From Strix aluco (taxonomy: Eukaryota > Chordata > Aves > Strigiformes > Strigidae), in the NCBI RefSeq assembly GCF_031877795.1, contig NC_133954.1, positions 6,229,256 to 6,293,255 of the forward strand: DNA of 64,000 nucleotides. Direction: 5' to 3'. A program made the translations under genes and the position numbers. Every line of letters starts with the position of its first letter. Within the stretch, counting starts at the first letter, position 1. Below are positions 10,894-25,800 of the stretch, piece by piece. The notes under the pieces were generated by a model that worked only from the letters and a program-made list of their open reading frames with translations, did not search any database and was not told the origin of the DNA.

Positions 10894-13800
10894 GTAAGAT
10901 GCTTTTTAAGTCCTCTTCTCCCAGAAAAGCCCTTCTGCCTTCCTCCCCATCACCCCTCCGCACCCTGCACCACTCGCTTTCTCTGCAATGACTTTTCCAT
11001 TTCTTTGAAGGAAGGGAAAAGTAAAAGGAGAAACAGCTACACAAAGGGCCCTCGGGAGAATTCCTCCAGTCGAGGCACAGCAGCTTGGCAAGAGCTCACG
11101 ATGCCCAAAAACTAGCGGGGAGGGGGCTGGAGTCACTGAAAGGATCGTTAAAGGGGGTGAGACTTGCAGCCAGGTCCTCCCCAGCACAGCCCAGCTCTCC
11201 CAGCAGCTCCCCGCCTTGCACCTCCCAGTGAAACCAGCTGCCACCAGTTTCCCTTAGGCTGCTAGGAGGGGGAGGCTGCTCTGGGGGTGTGATGGATGGG
11301 GACAACACAAACGCAATGCCTCATTGTACCCCCTTAATTGATTTTCTTAAGAAACCTCTCCTTTTACCCCCACCTTGAAAGCACAAGACTTTCCTCTCTA
11401 AATCGCTCGTTGTGGAACTGTAGCCACTGCTAATTTTGCAGCTCTGCACAAAATGCAAATGCTTTGTCAGAAGCAGTATTCCTCCTCCCCGAGGGCTCAT
11501 CAAGAAAGAAAATGCTCCCAGCCCAAAACATGTTTAAATCCCAAACCCTCGGGAAACGAGGAGACAAAAAGGTTTCCAGTGAAATCTTGAACATTATTTG
11601 AACAAACCTATGTAGGCAGTTAAACAAAATGATCAGGTTTTTGATTAAATCTCTGTGTCAAAGAGGGTTAAAAGAAAATATTTTCCTGGGTCTCTGCAAA
11701 ATGCTGTCTCAGTGGCCCGGCTGTGACTGCAGAGTTAGAAGGGCAGAAGAAGCAGAGGGTCAGCCTTCCCCATTAGCACTGTTGCGGTTTGTACCCCACG
11801 GGCTGGTTTCTCACTGTGCATCGCCGGTGGTCGGAGCAGGGAGGAGCATTCAGCTGCACCTTTGGGATAGGAAAGTTCTCACCTAAGCGATGAGATGAGC
11901 TAAATGCACCAGGCGACCTCCTTGCCAAGTTGGTGTTGCTTTTAAAAGCTCCTCTTCTGAGCAGCTGCTTTCCCCTGTAACTGCACACCCCTAATCCTGT
12001 TTTATAGGAGCTCTTTTGCAGCTATATTCCTTGGGTTTTTTTGGTTCTGATGTAAGAAATGAAGGTGAGACAGGGCAGAATCTCTTCCCCCCAGCCCAGG
12101 TCCTCCTTGGGCAATATGTGGGGACACCGTTGGCAAAGCCACAGACCCGGTGTAATAGGGGCAGGGTCAGAGATGGGCACAGCCAAGCGAGCATGACAGC
12201 TCCCCATAGCTACTGTGTGAGCAAAAAGTGGTCAGAAAAAAAGCCTGTAAGTGCTAAGACACAGGTCCCATTCTCTGCTAAACCTCCTCAGGCTCGGGGG
12301 TTTCCCTAGCCATCCCTAGGTGTTCCCCAAGGATGATTTCCTTGTGATGACAGGGGGCCAAATTCTCAAAAAGCTTCCAGAGTTTCAGAGCAAAACCACC
12401 CTTGTGCTGTGTCTGGGACCAGGAGGGGTCACAAAAAACAGCCCAAGCAAAGAGAAGTCTCTCCCAGCCAGCTCCAAAAAGAAACACCCAATCTACAAAA
12501 CACCTCTTTGCAGTCAAACTATCTATTTTTCCTTATAGCCATATGCATTCAAAATTCAGACCCTTTTCCAGCACAATCCCAGCCCTCTCCTGGGGACAGC
12601 ATGGGCTAAAGTCCAGCCTTAAGTGAGCGCATCCCTGCAGCCAGGAGTACCCACAGCTGCATCCAGCCTGCGAGCACAGAGACTTGCAGCAGTCCAGCTC
12701 CAATGGAGAGCTCAGCAGGGGTGAATGTCCCCTGCTTGGGAAAATTTTGCAGCCTGCAGATCCCTGGGCTGGCAGAGCTAAGGTGTTTCCCACGCATCTG
12801 GCCAGCAGCTCCAGTTCAGCATCATTTTGTCCACCTTGCCTTGCTGGGTAGACATCCTTCAGGGGGTCAGACAAACAGACCAGGAGACAGGCAGCCAGAA
12901 TTGCTGCAAAATGCTCTTTGGCACCCTACGAGTCATTTCAACAAACTAAACAAGTGGTTAAAAAGAAAGAGTTCACCTGCAGCTCTGCCAGGAACTGATG
13001 ACATTTCTGGGGCTGGTAAAACTGCTTGCAAAAGCATTGTATGAAAAAACAGAGTTTGCTGCTGGGGGTGGAGAAGTTTCTCCTCTGCCTTGATCAGCCA
13101 GAGCAGCCATAAGCCCAAAAACCAGCCCCCTGCCCCTTCGCTGCTCAAATCCTTGTGCAAGACGTGAGCTGCACTAGCAGGACACGCTGACCCTGGGGAT
13201 CTCTTCCAGTCCTCGCTTTCCTTAAAAGCTGGAGTTGATTCAGTGTGTATGAAATCATCCCCGTGGTTTCGCATCTCCAGTGAAGGAGTGAATGGAAATG
13301 GCACAGCCCGTTCCCAGAATAGCTGCTCTATCACCATAGGATGAATATATAGAAATACAATGAGAATAGCCTGCACAGCCGGCTCAACCCTGCCCTGAAA
13401 TACAGCTCTGCTCACCAGAAATCCTGCATAGGGCTGGCCCAGAAGTTTGTTGCGAGTGACAAGCTCAAGCTGAGGTCCGAGTTTGCAGCATTTAGAGAGG
13501 CTGCATCTGTGGTTTTGCCTTGGAGAACAGTATTTGGACCCAAATGAAAGCTCAGATCATGGGGTTCCCTCAACAAACAGAGCCCAGGAGCCATTGTCCA
13601 GTGCTTGAGAGCTGTCACTTACGAGCTGGTGGCTCTTTCTGAAGATGGTATAACATACCCAGAGGCCCATCTGTTGTTCTCCCTTTTTTCCCTAACTGTA
13701 TTTTGAGCTAATAGAAGAGATCATCCTCTCTGCGGAGTGTCCTGCTTTATCAGTGAGTCACCCACCCAGAAGCAATCGCGTCCACTCAGATGGCGGAGCG

Positions 13801-16800
13801 AAGGGCGTTGGCCTTTTGCAGATCGTAGCCCCTCTTCCACCCTGAAATCCTTGGAAAGGCAATGGCAGATGCAGCTTTGGTGTGACCAAGCTTTCCCTAG
13901 TTATGAATGCAGATAAACTGGAGGCAAATTATAGGTGAATTAAATGGTGGATGTTCAGCCCAGGGTATGACCCTAAAAAGGTGATGGGTGAAGGTGGAGG
14001 CTTGAGGCAGCTGGGGAAAATAAATCTCCAACCCCAAAATGAAAATATTTGTGAATGCACACGGGTCCCACATGTGCAGTCTGCAGGAGAGTTTAATACA
14101 ACCACCTTAGAAAAACCACCCTCCCCCATTCTTGTGTCCATCGTTCCAACTTTTCTTTAGCAGCCTTTCCTCTGGCAAATCCGGGTGCCACAGGAGCCAC
14201 TTTGATTCATGCAGTGTCCCCTTCCTCGGCTTGTTTGTGCCTTTAACTTCCAATAGCCAAATACCATTATTCATTTTTCACCTGTCCCCAAAAATCCATT
14301 CCCCTTTTGATAGATAAATGAAGTCAGAATTATTTATGGCAAGCGAGAGAAACCAGAGCTTAATCCAGGAAAACCTTTAATTGCTCATAAATCAGGTTTT
14401 ACAGGGCATTCACTTAGCCCTGATTGATATTCTTTTGTTAGGATCTGCATCCAGTATGCTCAGAGAGAGACTCCAAACAGAATAAATACTCTCTCCAAAG
14501 CCTCTGTCTACACACAATGGGGACTGGCCCTCTAATATGACTAAATTCATAAATTCACAGATTTTAATGCCAGATGGAGGCATTCTCACTGCCTGCTCTT
14601 TCCCCCTGAGTAACATCAGCTGCAGAAAATCCCCCCATGGTTCTTGCTTAGAGCCTCGTTCTGCTGCCTGCGCTTTGCCTTGATGCCTTGACGCTAGCAG
14701 GGCTTCTGATGTGGCTTTGCACGAAAGGAAGTGAAGGAGCAATGGGGTGCTTATTCGTAAAGCGGGGAGTCTCGGAGAATCTTTGAGCTCAGGGAGTGGC
14801 AAAGCATGTCATGCCAGGGCTGAGGCAGGGGGGTGTATAGGGGGTCCTTCACAGACCAGAGGCTGACTGGGGGTTTCATTCATGGCTTGGACTGGGGATG
14901 GGTCATATCCAACTGAAAGCCCTCAAGGTGGAGGTGGTAAGAAGCTCACCAGCTGCAGAAGACAGTGCCTGGAAGCCAGAGGAGACAAGGACAAAGGGAT
15001 GCCCCACAGCAGAGTGAAGGCAGGGGACAGGGAGGGCTGGGCAGCAGGGGCTGGAGGCACCCTGGCCACCTTCAGCACATTTGAGGGGGCAGCTCTTTCG
15101 GTCAGGCTTTTCAAGGCCACCTCCAGCCTCTGGCTGCGGTGTTGGCAAGAGGTGCTGCTCTGTGCTCTCCCTTTCCGTGCCGCTGATGTTGCTCTGCCAG
15201 CTGAGGTTGACATCCAACTCTTTTAACATTCACCGTATTTAACACCCAAAGTCTGACACCTTCTTCTGCAGGCTCGAGGCCAAGAGCAGGCTTGATCCCA
15301 GCCTAACGCCCCAGGGAACCTCAGCAAAGGTCCAGGGCAGAGACTGTGCTCAGCCCTTCCCCTGCCCGTGTGTCCCAGGAGCTCTTATTCTTCCACACCA
15401 AGTGTCACAGGGGACACAGCCAAGCCAGGGAGCAGAACTGATGGGTGAGAAAGGTCCCTACAGCACGGGCGACTCTGGGGTGGCTGGTGTTGATCCCCCT
15501 CCCAGACCAGGGAGGTCTCAGTGTCCATCACCACCCGCTGGTCCCACTGACCTCTCCAGCTTTGCAAAGCCACTGGCTCGCACTGCTTCATCCTGCTAAT
15601 CGCTCCACTCCCCAATTACAGCCCTGTCAGCAGTGGAAAACCCAAGCCCCATCTTCGATTGCTAATTAGGCTACGAGCCATCTATCTCGCTGCTCAGAGC
15701 TGTCAGTCCTTCCTACCACGCAGATCCGATCTTGTTTGAGGCAATAAGATATCAAGGGGGGACAAGCCTGTCTCTGGGTAGTGCGGCGTGGGGGATTGAT
15801 GTTTGACTCGGATGTGAATATATTAATTAATATCCGTGGATTGCTTTGGAGAATGAAAACACTGCAGGGGGACATTAATTCCTAATTGTTATTAATTGAA
15901 TTTTACTGCTAGGTCAGTGGCAGGTCACAGAGACTGAAGGCCGTGCGTGTGTGTGTGTGTGATTGTGCTGCTCACACCCATACCAGCCGCGAGACCCCCA
16001 GCCCCCTCGTGCCAAAGAGCTGACACTGTCTCAGCCCACTGTGCTGCATCTCCTGGCCCAGGGGACCTGCCACCCTGTGCCCCTCATGGGGCGTTCCACC
16101 AGGACACAGCTAGTGGGTCTGGATAAGAGTAACACATGGTGTAGTACAGCCTCAGAGTGACCTCAGGCAAATTGTACTTAGTGCCTCAGTTTCCCTTCTG
16201 GGACAGCCTTGACTTGGTGGGTGGTGGGACACCGACTGCAGCTGGTGTTTGCCGTGTGTGGGACGCAGTAAACACTGAGCAGCGTCAGGTTTTGGTGTCT
16301 GGGCTGTGCAGCGAGGACTGGTGGAGGCTGGCTGATCCCGCTCCAGGAAACGTGGGGGTGAAAGGAAGGAGCTTGCTGCTCTGTGAGGTCTGAGGTTAAC
16401 CCAGCACCATCAGCGTCTGCTGCGATGCCTCCCCGTGTGTAAAACGGAGATGTTAGCAGAGCCTGGAAGGGAGCTGGGCAGATGCTGAGGCAACGGCAGT
16501 GGAACCATTGGTGATGGAGGAGAAGCTGCTGCCAGTGCGTGGCCTCATGGGGCCTGTGCGCCTCCCAGCAGAACCATCATCCCCATGGGAGCAACTCCCC
16601 AAGCTGACCAGGACCTCTGTGCAAAGCAGCTGCTTCTAGAAAAGCAGATTGCTTTTCTTTCCCATGCAGCTGAATGCTCAGCTGAAGCTCTCCAGGATTT
16701 TGGCAGTCTGAGAGAGGTCACGGGGGTGTTCTTCACTGCAGAGCATGATTTGCCGTAGCCTATCTCAAAGAAGGGCTGGCAGGGCAGAGGGACACGGCCC

Positions 16801-19800
16801 CTCTCTGGCCCGAGCATGACCCACTGTCATTTCGGGGCTGCTGAGGTGTGCTTGGCTCCAGCCCAGCCAGGCTGGGACCTGCTGGGCGCCATGTGGCATC
16901 TTACGGCAGCGATGCTCTGGCAGGCGAAGCTCTTCATGAACGGAGCTTTGACCTATTCTCTCTGCAAAGCCTGGGGAGGGGTCAAAATAACCCGCAAAGA
17001 ACAAAACAGAGAGCCCGACCGTCAGGGTACCACATCAGGATGCTTTTGGCTTGTGCAAATCCACCTGCAGTTGCCACCTTCCCCAGATTATCCCCCATGA
17101 GCTGGGGCTGACAGGAGTGGGAAAAAACCTCTGCTCTGTCAAGTGCATTGGCCATATTGCAGTGAGACAAAAAAAAAGCTGGTAGGGTTTGTTATGTGTC
17201 GGGGAACCTTTGTTTCCTTTCTTTCTTTCTTTCCTTCTTTGCTTCTTCTGTAGCTGTTTCAGCTCATTTACAAAGCCTGCAAAGAGCCAGAGACTGCACT
17301 CCATCCATACCCCCTCTAGCTGTAGCTTGGTCCATGTTGCTGCTCAGTGCCAAGACCTCTCCCTGTGTCTGGAAGGAGAACAGGCACTGCCAGGCTGGAG
17401 CAGGCTGCAATTAGGAGAAACACGTCCAATTAACACTTGAGAGCCTGTTCAGGTAGGCAAACCATCCCAGCCCCTTTTGAGAGGAACTCTTCTGTCCCAG
17501 CTATCCCTGCAAAGAGCCATCAGGTCCTCTGGGCACCAACTGCAGGCATCAATGCAGAGGGGAGACGACCCTGCTACACCTCACTTACCCATGTCTGGAG
17601 TTTGAGTGGTCTCAGCTTTCAGCAAAGAGACCAGGGAGGTGCCTGATTCCTGCAGGACCAGCACCACAGGAGCTCCATGCAGCACCCGCGCTCAGGGCAG
17701 GGTTTTGCTGCCGGATCCCCTGTGCCATCTGGAGCAGTCATAACAAGGAAGCTATTCTCAGCTCCATTTATACGTCTGCCTGACATCTCTCTTGCTGTCA
17801 AAACCAACTTCCCAAGGCAGTAAATAGTTGTTTGGAAAAGAGCAAGTGGGTGCTGAGCTTGTCTCCCTGTCTGAAAAAATCCTGTTAATGCTTTGGTATG
17901 GTGAGGGGACTGCTGGGTGTGCCAGCAAGAGCAGCCAGTGTTTATATGTCTAAAGGGCAAGAGGAGGACTGTCTTCTCCCTCCCCAGAGCAGTTTTGAAG
18001 GTAAACGGCACTCAGGAAGAGAGATCAGTCAGTAGGGACCAGCCCACCGCCCTGGGGAGCTAAGAGCTTGCTTGCAAGTAGAGGAGGCTGCAGCCTTTCC
18101 TGCCTCTAAGGCTCAGGTTTGAGTTTCCTGAGGGATCTGTATGTGCTTGTATTTTGGGGCATGGCTCTGCCGCTCAGTTAGCAGTGAGCTTTCCTCCAGG
18201 GGTTTGGTCAGTCCTTGCAGGGCAGCCTTGGGGTGAGAGAAGTGGAGTTTAGCCTCATCCACCACTGGCATTCGTCCCCTGAGCAGAAGGGATCAGCCCA
18301 TGTCACCATGTCACCAGTCTCTGAGCCAGAGGAGAAAGTGGGAAGCTGCTCTGGTAGAAATCGATGTATTTGATAAAACAGCAGGTCCCTCCTTCCCCCA
18401 TCTGCCTCCCTGGTGAGCTTTCGATCTGACAGCACCGTCCCTCTGCCGTCTTCTACTTACAATTGCCTGCCTTGGTTTTAGTTTCCCCAAACTCCTGCAA
18501 AGGCACAAAAATTCACTAGTAGCTTTTCCAAAATAACTCCCTGTGTCAATGGTTTTCACTTGCAGCAGAACTGCCCGGGAGCTGCTCCAGAGAAGGGATG
18601 GGATGGATGCTGGTCAGTGCTTCCCAATGCAATGGGAATGTCAGTGTTTGCAGACAAGATTTTCTCCTGAAAAAAGGCTTTAGCCAGACCCGGTTGACTG
18701 TGGATCAGATCTCCTTAAGGATGTGTCTTAACATCTTTCCACTGACAGCTTACAAGGCTGTGATTTTAATAAAGTATTGAAAATCTGAGCATGGTGTCAG
18801 GCTCATCATGTTTCCCCTGTCTGCTCTCAGGATGCAAAGATGCTAAAACTAAAACTGTTGATTTAATTGCTAAATAGCAGAAGCTCCCACGACCCAGCAG
18901 GGGCTGTGCGGGGCTGCAGTGTGGCTTGCTGAGGGGGATATTTGGGGCAGGAGAGGATCGGTGGGTGGGAAACAGAGCAGAGATCTTCAGTCCTACAGCC
19001 CCGGGCTGAATAAACCCAGCTCCTCTGGGCTGGGAAACTTGCAAACCCATCCTGCAAATGGGCAAGTGTCAATCGTGCAGCTTTTTGGGGGGGCATCCAG
19101 CAAGACACGGACCAGCTCAGGAGGGACTGGGGGCTGGGGAAGTGGCATATTGCACATATAACCCTGCCTGTGGTCTGCTCTCTCCCTGTGCAGGCGTTTC
19201 TCCTCTGGGATAGCCCAGTTGCAGCCTCCATCCAGGAGCAGTACTGCGAGAGCCTGCCGCCCGTCACCAACCACACGGGTGAGTGTCCTGCATCCCCAGC
19301 CATCCCCAGGGGACCCCAGCGGCAGGGATGGCTGGACAAGGGTGTATGGGGGTGTCTCTGGGCTGATCTGCAGTTGCCCAGCTCCTTTTTCGGGGAGGTG
19401 GGTTGTGCTGAGGCTGCGTTGCAGCCCCGTGCTGGCTGCTGCAGCAGCCTCTTTGCAGGGTGACAGTTGAGGCAGGTAGAAGATGCAGAGCTCAGGAGAG
19501 CTAAAAATAGAGAAAATAAATGTCTGTTGGTCTGGGCTCAAGGGGGAAGTGAGCAAAGAAACATCTGCCTGGCCCCTGCTCCCACGCTGCCTGTTCTCTG
19601 CCATGCCCAGGGACACCAGGACACTGTCTCCTATGTCCATCCCCCTCTGCCATCCCCCTGCCCAGGGGTGACAACTGGAGGTTGTGACTTTCTGCGGAGA
19701 CCACATCACCAGTGCAGTGTGGCTACCATGTGCTCAGGGCTCGGCCACACTCTGTCGCCCAGCACTCCTAGATGTCTGCCACGGAGCACTTTGGGAGTCC

Positions 19801-22800
19801 ACCAGCCACGAGGAGCTTCTGGGGACGTGGCCATGGCCAGGGCTGGCTCAGCTGAATTGGGTGAGGCCAGCAGGGTCATGGGCAGCTCACTCCCACTCAA
19901 CACCCATACATGGGCTTGCATCCAACCAGGCCAGGCCCAAGATGTGTTTGTGCCAAAACTGGCTTTTAGCCTATATTCAAGACATGACTTGGATGTCACC
20001 TCAGCAGTGACAGGTCTGGTTCTGCGACAGGTTTTGGGGGAGGAAAAGTGGCTGAGGGAGAGGAGAGGAGCTCACAGTGACAAGGAGGAAAGTCCTCTCC
20101 AGCTCAGGGATGCTGCAGAGTTCGTTTTCCAATGATTGAATGAAGACCAGAGCAGGCACGAACCAATTGCCAGGCTTGCCCCAGTCCCTGCTGCTCAGAG
20201 CAGCTCTCTCCATCAGGGTGATGGATGGCCGTGGAGGCCCGGTGCTGACGGATGGCTGCCCACCACCCAGCTCCCATTAACAGCAGCATTAAAAACTCCT
20301 TCTCAGAAAATAACATCTTGCCACCAGCTGATTCAGTGCCTGGCCGAGCCCAGGCCACCACGGCCCTGCAAGGAACGTCCTCAGAGCATCCCCAGCCCAA
20401 GAAATGGAGGCAGAAAGCAGAGGGAGAGCAAGGCTGCCAGTGGAAGTGGAAGTGGAAATGGAAACGCCTGTGTGCTTCTAGGCTGGGCACAGTGCAGATG
20501 AGAAACCTGGTCATCACTCGTGCTTTTCTCCCTGAAGGTTTCATCACTCTACTCAGGAAGGTGGTTGTCCTTGGCCATGTTAGGCTGTGATAAATGGCAT
20601 TTGTTTTCTTCTTACTCACCTCCCCTGGTTCAACATGTGTCCAGCTCCGTGGGCTCTGACCCACAGAAGCACCAGCCAAGCACTGCAGGGCCCTCTTGTG
20701 ATGCACGGACCCACCGGTGGGATGGCCATGGGTAGCACTCAGGCCCCAGAGCCTCCTCACAGGCTTTGGCACCCGCTGCTGGAACCTCCTGAGCCCAGGA
20801 GAGACAGCAGAGAGAGGGGAGAATTTCGCCATGGCTTTGCTGATACATATGCCCTGCAATCACCACCACCCTCAAGCAGTGGGTGCTGATTTCTGTAAGG
20901 ATTGGGCTTTGCTCAGTAGGGATTTATTAGTGTGAATCCCAGCAGGATTTAGTGCACCCTGGAACAGGGGAACACAACATGTCAGGCTTCAGATTTACAA
21001 AATCTCCATCGCCTCCACGCACCTGACCTGTCAGCCCTGAGTAACTCATCCATTTGGCATGGGGCTGGTGCATCTGAGAGCCACTTCCAGCTTGAGGAGG
21101 GGGCTTAGAACAAGAGGTAGAAATGAAACTAATTGTCTTATGTCAGCTGCTTGGTAAGTGGAGCTCAGTGCCAGCCCTCATCCTTGGGGTCCATTTAAGC
21201 CCTGCCTGACTCAGGCAGCAATTCCTAGGGAGGGATATTTACAAAACTGAAAACTTTGTTTTGAGGCTATTTAACATGGAAAGTTGTTAGGATGATGCTA
21301 ATGAGAATTGCAGTGAGGCCATGAGACTTAATTTGTTAATGTCTGCATAACCCTTGGGAAATGGCACATGCTGATAACACGAGCCCCGCGGTCCTCCAGC
21401 ACGCAGCTCGGCAGGGCATCGGTTGGATGCAGGGAGGGGCTCTGCCTCGTGCCTGTGTACAGCATCTCTTCTCTGGAAAACAGCCCAGTGTGGGCTCTCC
21501 TCCTCTCTTGGGTCACCAGTCCCTTCATTATTTAATCTCACACTTTTTAATGAGAATGCATGGCTGGACAGGATATCACCAGGGTGCCAGCACTCTCCGA
21601 GGTGCATGCACTGAGTTGGAAAGGTCTCTGCTCACAGCAGTGTGGTGGTGGCAGACCCAGGGCAATGCTCACCAGGCTCACGGGGTGAAGGCATTGCAAG
21701 AAAGCCCTCAACTCAAGGAGGGAACAGCTGAGCCCCACAGAGCTCCCTTGTCCTGCCTTCCTATCAGCAGTGATTTAGCCATCCTCCTCTAAGCACTCCA
21801 TCTCCACGCAAGGGCAATGTCCCTTGGCATTCAGGCTCCCTGCACAGGCGTGATGGTCCAACCTGATATTTTAGATATGCATCAAAAATATTTCTCAGTG
21901 AGCTCCTGATTCTGGCCACTGCTGGGACACATGAGCATCCACTCACAATTGGTCACCCCATCAGAAAGGCTGCTTTCCTCAGTAGCCATGAATATTTTCT
22001 CCTCCAGGCAGAAATCATACCAGGCTGGACTTGAGGTCAACATGGTGCATCAGGGAAGTCGGGTCAGCTGCACCCCAAAACATCTGGAAGGCAAGAAATT
22101 CCCAGATTAAGCTTAAAAAGGAAAGCAGTGAGGATCAGCATCCCTTGTCCAGGGTGGATAGGAACCTGTCCCAGGGGCTCCCAGCCTACAGATTGGCTCA
22201 GACCACAAATTTGTCTTCCTGATGATTTCAGCTCCCCGGGGTCTGTGCACAGCTGTTTCCCACCTCGCCCTGCCCCAGAGCACCTCAGGAAGGGGCAGGG
22301 TCATTTCACCCATCGGGCAAAGCCTCCCCTGGCAGCTGCAGGACCACTTCCCATCGGGGCACTTCCCTGAGGAAGGAAAGGGGAATCTGAGCAGATGGGA
22401 AAGGCTCTTCCTAACGAATAGGTGAGGCTTTTCCAAAGCAGCCCAGCAGAAAGCACTCGAGTGGAGAGAGCTCGGAGCGCTCACGGGGTTGTTTTGCCAT
22501 TCGTGGCAATCAAGTTTGGATCAGCCCAAGGAGTTGGCATCCAATTGCTAATAGCCCTGGTTGGTCCTGGCTGCACGTTTCACTCCGTTAAGCTGTTAAA
22601 CTGTTATCACAAGAAATTGTTATCCTCAATCCCATGTGTGTGCTCGGGAGAGAGGGGAGCACAGCTGATTCCTTCCCAGAAGATGTTTCCCACCACTGCA
22701 AGTTCACCTAAAGCAAAGGAAAATTACACCAAAGGCAGGCAGAACTGAATAGAAATGTCTTTTTTTTTTTAAACTGGAGGCTTTTTCAAGGAGGGGAAGG

Positions 22801-25800
22801 GAGCACAGCTTTGCATTTAAATAAAGCGAATCAAGTTGGTCCAGATATAGCAAAAGTCTGTGGCTGAAAAGCACAGGAGAGCAGCAAGTGATGAGAGCAT
22901 TTCCTTTGCAGGCACTTTATCAGACAGGTTTGGAAACAGGTTTCACAGCGGGTGACAGTTTGACCAAGAGACTTTCCACCCGCTCCAGCTCAGCTCCCCA
23001 GACCACTGATGCTGCTCCAGCAGTCCCTTCTCATGCTGCTGCTGTTTCATTCACTCACTGACTCCCCTGGGGAGAGACTGGAATTTAAATTCATAAAGGT
23101 CAAATTAACAACATCAGCGCTTCTTTTCCCTTCAGCCTCGTTGGCATCTCTCCCACCAAGGCAGAAATACTAATAAAGGAGCTGAGCAGGGGCTAAAGAG
23201 GCAGCAATGAGTCCTGGCAGAGACTTAACACTGAGGGATAGCCGTGATGCTGAGGGAGGTTTGGGAACCAAAAAATGTGAACTTACCTATATGGAAAATC
23301 ATAGTGTTTTAAAAAAAATCATAGTGTATGCTAGTATCGATAAAGCGATTGTGCTCCATCATCTAGGAAACAGGGATGTCAATAGAAACTTGCTTGTATT
23401 CATAGATATTATTGTAGTGGAGGAGGGAAGATGACGAGGTTTTCTGGTAGGAAACAGTGTCCTGGCACATCTCAGTGTGAGCAGCAGCTACGGCAGTTAA
23501 ACTGTACTTTGGACTGGATGCAGTAAAATTGTTGCCAGCTACTCGGTTCAGTTGTGGCCAAACTAGAAGTCTTTGCTAGGAAAACTCTGCCAGCAAGGGA
23601 TTATGCGTCTCTGCTCACCCACCAGCAAAGCCCAGCCAATACCAGGGAATAAACCACTTGCTGCCACCCTTAGTAATAACACAACTCCAACCACTCTACG
23701 GGTCATATCAGGAGAACAAGATATGCCCCAAACCCAACCCACCACATTATATATTCAATAAATATATCTGCTCCACAGAAGCTGTACATGGATCGGTCTT
23801 AAGTGACGACATTGAGCAGATGCATCAAATACCAATGGCAGAAGCTAGGTTTGATGCCTCCTATTTATTCTTCTCCAGAATAGCGGCAAAGACCCAAGGG
23901 GACAGTCAATGATGGTGAATAGCAACAAGCCAAAAATTCACTACAAAGACACTTTGCTACCATAACCTTTAATTAGCCTGTATAATTATTTTTCATTGAG
24001 GATCATGGAACTTGAATACTTGGGAGGATTGCTGGGGATTTTTCAAGGACTGGACTCTTACTATGATAAATAGAAACACACAATGCCACCAAAAGCAGTG
24101 CTGGAGGTAGGGTGTGAGCAAGGATCTAAGTATTTTGAGACTACCACAGTTGCTCCCAGTCATGTTGAGTACCCAACCTCAACTCAGAGGGAAGGCAAGC
24201 AGCTCCACCACCCCAATTTCAACCCTGTGTTAAGATAAATTGTCCCCCCAGTGCCGTTTCCCTCAATGCCTCAAGAAGCTGAGTGGCTCTGCCGCTGGGA
24301 TCAAGCCACCCCTCCTTGGCATATCAGCACCTTGAAATAAAAGCATCCCCTCAAAGGCCCTTGCTTTGGGGCAATAAGGTGGGAAATGGCTCCTTCTGCT
24401 ACACCAGTGTGGTGGAGCTGCCTGGGGGAGATGAACGACCTTTTGCTGGCTGGCTCTAGGGAGTGTATTTTGATTAGATGTGGAGATGAAGCCCTGATTA
24501 CCAAATGCAAATGCTGCAGCAGGGACACACTCAAGGAGCCAGAGGCTTCAGCCTGCCAGAGGCAGCACCAGCAATGCAGTTACTGAGGACATCGGGGATG
24601 ACAGAGATAATTGTGGTTGAGTAAGAGCTCAGGACAGGTAGAGATATGAGCTAACATCTTTTGGCTGTTACTCAGCCTCCTGAGACACCTTAGATAAATA
24701 ACACGATCACTCCCAACCACAGGAATGAGCCTGTGGTTCAGTTTTCCATCGTCTCTTCTGGCTCCTTTGCATCGCACAGGAGGAGAGAGGCTTCACCCTT
24801 CAAGCAGCCTTAGTGTCATTGGAGGCACAGCAGCAGGCTGGGATGCTGCACTGGTGCAAAGCTTTGCCTGGTGTGAGATGACAACATGTTTACTGGCAGT
24901 TATATCAGCACAACCTTTGCTTTACTCTTCTTCATACCACCTTAGCAATGGTTTGACGGTACAGTAACGCTTCAGACCTCCTGGCATCAGCGCAAGAGCA
25001 CTGTGGCCACATGTCTGGTGGGGCTGGACCAGGATAAACATGCTCCATCCTCTTTAAATTTGCTCAAAATCTTTTGGCAGATTAACTGGGGCTGGAGAGC
25101 TTTACACTGCCAGGCTTCACACGGCTGCACGGCTTTAGCTTGGAGCCATCTCAGGGGCCTCTGCGAGTGGTGGAAGCAGGCTGGAAAGGGATGTTTTATA
25201 TAAACAGGGGGATATTTCTATAATTATCCTGAGACAGTTATTGTGATACAATTGACTCAGTGTAAGTCCCTGGACAGGCACTTTTATTCTTCAAAAGAAA
25301 GGAAACACTTTATATTGCTTCAAAACACCACAACCAAAGGAAACAAGGTAAGAAGGGATTTCAGTGTCTTCCCTGGTGCCCCATTTCCCGTCTCAAAGCA
25401 GGACCAGCTCCTTCCCACCCCAAATGCCATGTTTCTGTGTGTGAGGGAGCCAAATCAGCAGGATTGGGCACAAGTAGGACATTTATTGACCTTTCTTGCT
25501 GTAAAGCTGCAAAGACCAAAACTTTCTGTGCAGCCAATGGTGCTGAGAAAACTGGAGCAGACATCTGCAGAACCTGGGAGAATAATCCCCCTGCAAATAT
25601 GGATGGGCCGCAAAGCAGATATGAAAGCATTTAGCACTGATACATATAATTTCCATGCTAAACAGTGCTCTAAATGCTGGGAGCCATGTGCCACTGGGGA
25701 GCAGCTGGAGCAGACGGGTCCTGCTGGGCAAACGGGATGTCACAGCCCTCACGGCACTCTTCGCCTTTGCTGTTTTACTTAACCCTTCCCCAGCAAAATG

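Larger units (their letters stand above)
10894..19193 (+). other. CRHR1: CRHR1 intron 1 (8.3 kb)
   Basis: GT-AG intron in phase 0. It holds the AT-rich homeodomain-motif block at 15,595-15,905, a (GT) microsatellite at 15,947, a MIR-like relic near 16,155 and a CTTT tract near 17,213. No coding exon other than CRHR1 is evident. Confidence 0.85.
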
